From positions 1 through 64,000 of the forward strand of contig NZ_BMPF01000008.1 in the NCBI RefSeq assembly GCF_014647455.2: a DNA stretch of 64,000 nucleotides, in the 5' to 3' direction. Shown here one piece after another: positions 59,236-64,000 of the stretch. The stretch's first letter is position 1; each line of letters starts with the position of its first letter. The position numbers and the translations under genes are program-made. Under the pieces are notes generated by a model, which saw only the letters and a program-made list of their open reading frames with translations, did no database searches and was not told the DNA's origin. This DNA is from Halarchaeum grantii. Its GTDB lineage: Archaea; Halobacteriota; Halobacteria; Halobacteriales; Halobacteriaceae.

Positions 59236-59524
59236 CGATTAACTCAACGACCCGCTCACTTCCCAAACTAACTCAACCATAATATTCCTAAACTAAACAG
59301 TATATATACATAGAGTATTTATTTATCTGTCATATACTCAGCAGAAGATTTTTAATTTTGATTTGGATACAACAGATTGGATGCATTACATACGGGCCCG
59401 TAATCCCGCGATTTCGCCTGCTTCGGGCGGGCGGTATCGGAATGACCGCTCTCCAGCGTTCCTTTCACGACCACTTACCAGCGGCTCGCGGCCCGCCACC
59501 ACCCACTCCTACCCAACACAATTC
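59236..59524. other. AT-rich border region without recognisable genes
   Basis: About 290 bp lacking a gene. The first half (59261-59370) is strongly AT-rich with runs such as AAACAGTATATATACAT and ATTTTTAATTTTGATTT, in sharp contrast with the rest of the window. The second half has a GCCTGC-TTCGG-GCGGGC stem-loop (59418-59434). It separates the transposase remnant from the VirB4 pseudogene and is a plausible junction or old replication/regulatory region of an integrated element. No direct repeats or tRNA end were seen. Confidence 0.45.
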
Positions 59525-60605
59525 GTGACCGACCCACCCTCTCCCGCTGACGAGTTGCTCCCGCCGACTCACACTGTATTGCCGCGGACATCCTCAACGG
59601 GGATACCCTTGAGGAAGGTAAGGCGGAGGGCCCCCCTTCAGTGATATCGCAGAGTCACACAAGACGGCGATCGAACCGGCCGCATCGTGTACGAGACGCA
59701 CGCGGCACATCTCAGCGAGCAGTGGACGAGAGCCCTCTACGTCGCCGAATACCCCGACCACTCCAATGATCAGTACCTCAGCGACCTCTTCGAACTTACT
59801 GACATCGAGTTCGACCTCACTGCACACATCACCCCGAAGAACCAAGAACAGGCGCGGAACGAACTTGAGGAAATCGCCGACGACCTCTAGGCCGACGCGG
59901 ACCTCGCACAGAGTGTTCGGGGTGCCGACCTCCAAGAGCGCGCTGATGAGGCGGCAGCGACGTACAAGGCCGTCGAGAGCGGCACGAACGTCTTCGACCA
60001 AGGCTTCTTCATCACGCCGTGCCGACGCGAAGAACGACCTGCAGGACGCTGTCCGCACCGTGAAGCGCATGCTCCGCGATGAGCCCGTAAGCCTCACGCC
60101 GAAGACGGCGATCTGCCGGCAGGACGGTGCCCTCCAGTCCGCTGCACCCATCGGCGACAATGAGTTCGGCATCCAGAAGGACAACCAGAGCCCCGTCGTC
60201 ATCGACCCCTTCGCACGTGACAACGGCTACGCCATGTTCACCGTTGGCGGTACGGGATCTGAGAAGTCCTTTGGCTCGAAGCAGAACTTCACCCGGTCGA
60301 TCGATCAGGACCGCGACCGAATCGGCATCATCCTTGAATCCTTCAACAACTGGGCGGGCGTCTCTGAGGCCCTCGTCGGCGTCGACGGCGAGTGGCGTGG
60401 CATCCAGCTCGAAGCCATGCCCAAAGAAAAGCGGGCCATCGACTTCGACCACACCACCCAGCCCCGCGACGAACCCCCCGGCGCTACCAGCGACGAAGCC
60501 GATTCAGAGAGGGAGTCCATCCAGCAGCAACTTGCCGAACAGGCCATCCAATCGGGCGATGACACGAAACAAGCTGCAGAGACGGACGGTGGTCGCGATG
60601 CGTGA
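59525..60605 (+). pseudogene. Decayed VirB4/TraC-like conjugation ATPase
   Basis: Pieces of one protein occur in successive frames. T-D-P-P-S-P-A-D-E-L and then A-D-I-L-N-G-D-T-L-E-E are N-terminal; T-G-R-I-V-Y-E-T-H-A-A-H-L-S-E continues into EYPDHSNDQYLSDLFELTD and AHITPKNQEQARNELEEIAD. An in-frame TAG at 59888-59890 stops it, ADLAQSVRGADLQERADEA resumes, and a frameshift near 60010 precedes ADAKNDLQDAVRTVKRML. The Walker A region reads G-G-T-G-S-E-K-S (normally G-S-G-K-S). The C-terminal ATPase core is then deleted, with a tail ERESIQQQLAEQAIQSGDD. Its last codons overlap the next gene by eight bases, showing the ancestral operon. It can no longer make a working ATPase. Confidence 0.75.
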
Positions 60606-63600
60606 GTACCTCCGTGTGACGCCGACGTCCGAGACGCTGGATCCGACGGGGATTCCGCGGCTCCTCGAAAGCCTCCACAAACTCACCACCGAGGACTCGG
60701 GATTCGGATCGAAGCTGAACCCGCTGTCGTCGTCGATACCGCCGCGCTTCGAGTTCCTCGCGCTCAGCGAGGGCGAAGACGCGCCCGTCGAGTTCTACTA
60801 CGGCGCGGACGACCACCTCGACACCGTTGAGGAGCGTTTGCGGTCTGTCTATCCGGAGACGTTCGACCTCGAACGCGTCGAACTCGACGTCGCCTCCTGC
60901 CTCGTCCAGCCCGTCGAGTACTCGCGCGAGGAGTTCGTTGACGCTTACCAGCAAGGGGATCTCGAGTATGAGTTTGAGGATGAGGAGCAGTACGCGCTCA
61001 CCGACGATGGCGAGATAGGGACTCGCGACGGTGAGGTGACTGCGGACAGGGTGGTGTGCATCGACGAGACGGCACTCGAACTCGCCGACGGAGACGACAC
61101 ACCGATTGAGAAGCCGACTGTGACCGAGGACGGGACGATTCTCGCACGGCCGGCGACTGACACAGTCTCGCCGTACGGTGTGCGCTGGCAGGGTGCTGCC
61201 ACGCGAAAGAAGGACTGGATGACGTCGCTGACGCCGTTCACGGACGGCGAGGACGAGGAGTCGCTGTCGGCGGTCGATCAGCCGGGCGCCGCGCTCGCGT
61301 CCCTCATCGACCACGTCAATGACGCGACCGAACCGCTCGCCTTCCAGGTCGTGTTCCAGCGGCGCGAGAGCTGGCAGTCGGATGCCGAACTCCGCAAGGA
61401 AGACCTGATCGACGGCCGAGACACATGGTCGCAACGCCTCATCGGCGACCTCCTCGAGTTCGAGGAGTACGAACACGACCACGACGAACGCGAGTTGAGC
61501 GACATCGTCGTCCGCCGGTTGAACGCGATCGAGGCGACGAATCCACAACGCTCGTTCACCGCGAACGTTCGCGCGATCGGCGTGCCCACGAGCGACGACG
61601 GCGAGGAACCGCTGGACGAGCGGCTGTCGTCGCTTGCGCCCGTCTTCGACCCGCTCGACGGTCCCTTCTACGACGTTGAGGCCGAACGAGTCCGGTCGAG
61701 TGGCTTCCGGGAGGCGAAGAAGGAGAAGAACGCGCGAAAGGCACTCCAACGACTCCTCAACCAAGAGATAATCACGGGGCGCGGGAAGACACGACCCGAC
61801 TTCGTGCTGAGTGGGCGTGAGCTCGCGAACTTCCTGCTCATTCCGTCCTCCGAACAGCTCTCGATCGAGGGATCGCGTGGGACGCGCGCGGAACAGCAGA
61901 GTCGGAACCCGCTCACACGCCCCGATCCCGATCTCCTGAGCGAGTTCCGCGCGGGGATGGCCGTCGGCTACGCCCTCGACGAGACCGGCGAACCCGAGGA
62001 CGAACCGATTCGGATCCCGCCGAGTCTCCTCCCGACCCACTACGGGCGCTTCGGGACGACCGGCGCCGGGAAGTCGAAAGCCCAGATCAACGAGCTGCTC
62101 TCCCTCTACGCGAACACGACGGGACCGACCATCCACATCGAGCCGAAGGGGGACGGGATGACGGAGAACTACATGCGTGCCCATGCCGCCCGCTTCGGGC
62201 TCGATGATCTCGAAGAGAATGTCATCCACTTCTCGATTCCCGAGGACCTCCCGGGGTTCTCCTTCTTCAACATCCAGCCCGCCCTCGAGAACGGCGTGCG
62301 GCGTGAGGACGCCGTCCAGAAGAAGGCCGACCACTACGAGGAGATCCTCAAACTCGTCATGGGCCAGGAGCGCTACGAGCGCGCGACTGTCGCCCCCGGC
62401 CTGATCAAGACGCTCATCAAGGCGCTCTTCGACGAGGAGCACGGCCGCGAGAACGGCCAGTATCGCGAATCGACCGAGTACTTCGCGCACCGCCAACTCG
62501 AGAACGCGCTCGACCAGCTCTGGGAGGCCGGCCCGCCACAGCCCGACTTGAGCGCGGCGCCGCAGTCGACCGACGAGGCGGTCACGCGCTCGCTGCGCCG
62601 GCAGTTGCAGGCGGACAAGACGACGTTCTCGAACATCATGGGCGGCGTCAGCAACCGCCTCGCGATGGTCTCCGACGACGCGACCCTCCGCCGCATCTTC
62701 AACAACACTGACCCGCAGTTCGACTTCCGCGATCTCCTTGACGAGGACACGGTCATCCTCTTCGACCTCGGTGATCTTCGCGAGGACGCCGCCCGCATCA
62801 TGACCGGCGTCATCCTCACCAACCTCGAAGCCGCCCTCCAAGAGGAGAATCAAGACGTCGCGACCCGCCACGATGATTACGTCGTGAACCTCCTGATCGA
62901 CGAGGCGGCGTCGGTCGCCGTCTCGGACGTGATGAACAACCTCCTCGAGCAGGGCCGGAGTTTCCGGCTCTCGGTCGGGTTGTCGATGCAGTTCCCCGAG
63001 CAGATGAAAGCCGAAGGCGGCCGTCGCGCCTACCTGAACGTCCTGAACAACGTCGGCAGCCCGCTCGTCGGGAAGATCAGCGTCGACCGCGAACTCGCCC
63101 AGGCGATGGCTCACGAGGAGATGGACCCGGAGGACTTCGCGAACCGCATCCGGTCGCTCCCACGCGGTGAGTGGATCGCGAACCTCCCCAGTCCCGTCTT
63201 CGGAGAGACCGGGCCGTATCCGTTCAGTCTCGCGCCACTCCCGATCCCGACGGGCCATCCGGAGAGCGACCAGCCACTGACGAGCGACGAGGAGGCACGC
63301 TTCGAGGAAGCGCTCACGCGGCTCCACGATCACGTTGAGGACGCCTATGGCGTGGCGGAGGACGAGACGCCGACGACGCAGACGCCCGAGGAACTCGGTG
63401 AGGTCCTTGACGTCGCGGACGGCGAGTTGGATGTCGCGCTCGCGAAAGTCGTTCGCAGCGTCCAGTTGCGAACCAGGAGTCGGGAGGGGAACGACTGGGT
63501 GGCGGTCGAGACAGTTGACGACGAACTCCGCCGTCTCTTCGAGGACGCCGATGCGGACGCGCCGACGTACGAGGAACTCTCGTCGATCCGGCAGCGCTCG

Positions 63601-64000
63601 CGCTTCCTCGAGACGACCGTCGACATGGACGCTGACGAACTCGTGATCCGCCTTACCAACGACGGCGAAGACGTCGCGACGCCCGAAACCGGGTCGGTAC
63701 AGTCGGCCGGGAGTGAGAAGCACGACACAGCCCTCGAACAGATCGAGCAGGAGTTGACCGCGCAGGGATTCACCGTCTCCATCCTCACCCAGGACGGCAG
63801 CGAAAAACCGGACGCCCGGGCGACCCATCCCGACTTCGAGGAGCCGTTCGCGATCGAGGTAGAGACCACAACACCAGAGAACCCCGCGAAGGTGCTGGTG
63901 AACCTCCGGAAAGCACAGGATGAAGGTGAATTCCCGCTCTTCGTCGTTCGCCCCGGGTCGTCGCAGACTGAGTGGGCAGAGCGCGTCGAGCAGATACTCA
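60598..64000 (+). CDS. Conjugative HerA/VirD4-type coupling ATPase, C-terminally truncated by the window edge
   Basis: An open frame of more than 1,130 codons that runs off the right edge. Residues 1-460 are a large N-terminal region seen in haloarchaeal plasmid transfer ATPases (RLLESLHKLTTEDSGFG). Walker A is F-G-T-T-G-A-G-K-S near residues 485-493, Walker B is V-N-L-L-I-D-E-A near 763-770, and the sensor-like Gln is in G-L-S-M-Q-F-P-E. D-L-G-D-L-R-E-D-A lies before Walker B. Residues about 1070-1105 have a possible PD-(D/E)xK-like pattern (K-P-D-A; A-I-E-V-E-T-T-T-P; N-L-R-K-A). It follows the VirB4 remnant with an eight-base overlap. It would pump DNA or protein through a transfer channel. 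The minus-strand open frame here is a shadow. Confidence 0.85.
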   Translation, partial: MREYLRVTPTSETLDPTGIPRLLESLHKLTTEDSGFGSKLNPLSSSIPPRFEFLALSEGEDAPVEFYYGADDHLDTVEERLRSVYPETFDLERVELDVASCLVQPVEYSREEFVDAYQQGDLEYEFEDEEQYALTDDGEIGTRDGEVTADRVVCIDETALELADGDDTPIEKPTVTEDGTILARPATDTVSPYGVRWQGAATRKKDWMTSLTPFTDGEDEESLSAVDQPGAALASLIDHVNDATEPLAFQVVFQRRESWQSDAELRKEDLIDGRDTWSQRLIGDLLEFEEYEHDHDERELSDIVVRRLNAIEATNPQRSFTANVRAIGVPTSDDGEEPLDERLSSLAPVFDPLDGPFYDVEAERVRSSGFREAKKEKNARKALQRLLNQEIITGRGKTRPDFVLSGRELANFLLIPSSEQLSIEGSRGTRAEQQSRNPLTRPDPDLLSEFRAGMAVGYALDETGEPEDEPIRIPPSLLPTHYGRFGTTGAGKSKAQINELLSLYANTTGPTIHIEPKGDGMTENYMRAHAARFGLDDLEENVIHFSIPEDLPGFSFFNIQPALENGVRREDAVQKKADHYEEILKLVMGQERYERATVAPGLIKTLIKALFDEEHGRENGQYRESTEYFAHRQLENALDQLWEAGPPQPDLSAAPQSTDEAVTRSLRRQLQADKTTFSNIMGGVSNRLAMVSDDATLRRIFNNTDPQFDFRDLLDEDTVILFDLGDLREDAARIMTGVILTNLEAALQEENQDVATRHDDYVVNLLIDEAASVAVSDVMNNLLEQGRSFRLSVGLSMQFPEQMKAEGGRRAYLNVLNNVGSPLVGKISVDRELAQAMAHEEMDPEDFANRIRSLPRGEWIANLPSPVFGETGPYPFSLAPLPIPTGHPESDQPLTSDEEARFEEALTRLHDHVEDAYGVAEDETPTTQTPEELGEVLDVADGELDVALAKVVRSVQLRTRSREGNDWVAVETVDDELRRLFEDADADAPTYEELSSIRQRSRFLETTVDMDADELVIRLTNDGEDVATPETGSVQSAGSEKHDTALEQIEQELTAQGFTVSILTQDGSEKPDARATHPDFEEPFAIEVETTTPENPAKVLVNLRKAQDEGEFPLFVVRPGSSQTEWAERVEQIL

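Noticed and set aside
59418-59434. Stem-loop GCCTGC-TTCGG-GCGGGC considered as part of a tRNA or attachment site
   Set aside because: No acceptor stem, T-loop GTTCGA-type sequence or duplicated tRNA end could be found around it.
59363-59644. A 93-codon plus-strand frame beginning in the AT-rich border
   Set aside because: Its 3' part is one of the frames of the broken VirB4-like gene and its 5' part is Pro/Ser/Arg-rich with no motif, so it is not a gene on its own.
60484-63828. A 1,114-codon minus-strand open frame
   Set aside because: It is the shadow of the coupling ATPase, whose plus-strand frame has the Walker motifs and continues past the window edge.
1-64000. CRISPR arrays, rRNA and tRNA genes, and a Cdc6/Orc1-type origin
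   Set aside because: No regularly spaced repeats, no conserved rRNA segments, no cloverleaf-compatible sequence and no initiator gene were seen on either strand.

Overview
The window reads as chromosome, ending in an integrated element, of an extremely halophilic archaeon (class Halobacteria). The evidence is high GC with strong G/C third-position bias, Asp/Glu-rich proteins, many leaderless starts with a TATA-like box about 25-30 bp upstream, Tat-dependent lipoproteins, and family content (HVO_2922-type DUF1508, AsnC/Lrp, KaiC-like ATPase, DUF1616, DUF58/MoxR module). No rRNA, tRNA, CRISPR array or replication-initiator gene was found.

Layout. 0.1-12 kb: a cation/calcium exchanger, an aspartoacylase-like zinc hydrolase behind an internally deleted DtxR-like protein, two DtxR-type operators around a central TATA-like element, an NAD-binding protein, a 755-aa Ala/Glu-rich repeat protein with a winged-helix-like N-terminus, an aldehyde dehydrogenase, an aldo/keto reductase, a membrane protein and pckA. 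12.2-26.1 kb: a carbohydrate cluster with an IclR regulator, two SDRs, two zinc MDR dehydrogenases, a rhamnulokinase-like kinase, a complete CUT1-type ABC sugar importer, a class II (fuculose/rhamnulose-phosphate) aldolase, a galactonate-dehydratase-like enolase and a PfkB kinase. There is no sugar isomerase, so polyol or ketose entry (dehydrogenase, then kinase, then aldolase) is a plausible route. Three similar 17-bp sites flank the regulator and may be its operators.

26.3-39 kb: an AsnC/Lrp regulator, a KaiC-like double ATPase coupled to a histidine kinase, an AIM24 protein, a TnpB-only IS200/IS605 element with its right-end hairpin, a DoxX-like protein, a surface-polymer group (GtrA, alkaline-phosphatase-superfamily 'sulfatase', TVP38, GT2 glycosyltransferase) and a multi-PAS hybrid kinase. 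Several zinc-ribbon microproteins are scattered here.

39.4-48.3 kb: a MoxR/DUF58/DUF4350/Ig-stalk membrane module, split over both strands, plus DUF1616 and a duplicated zinc-ribbon protein. 48.5-57.6 kb: a tubulin/FtsZ-superfamily GTPase with a long coiled coil, overlapping a secreted single-pass membrane protein. Beside it are an unrecognised gene and two tail-to-tail multi-pass HExxH membrane metallopeptidases. This stretch is the best candidate for an undescribed cell-envelope or membrane-remodelling system.

57.7-59 kb: an MFS transporter. From about 59.05 kb the sequence turns AT-rich and broken: an IS6-type transposase remnant, then a decayed VirB4/TraC-like ATPase, then an intact conjugative HerA/VirD4-type ATPase running off the right edge. 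This marks the edge of an integrated, partly decayed conjugative or plasmid-like element.
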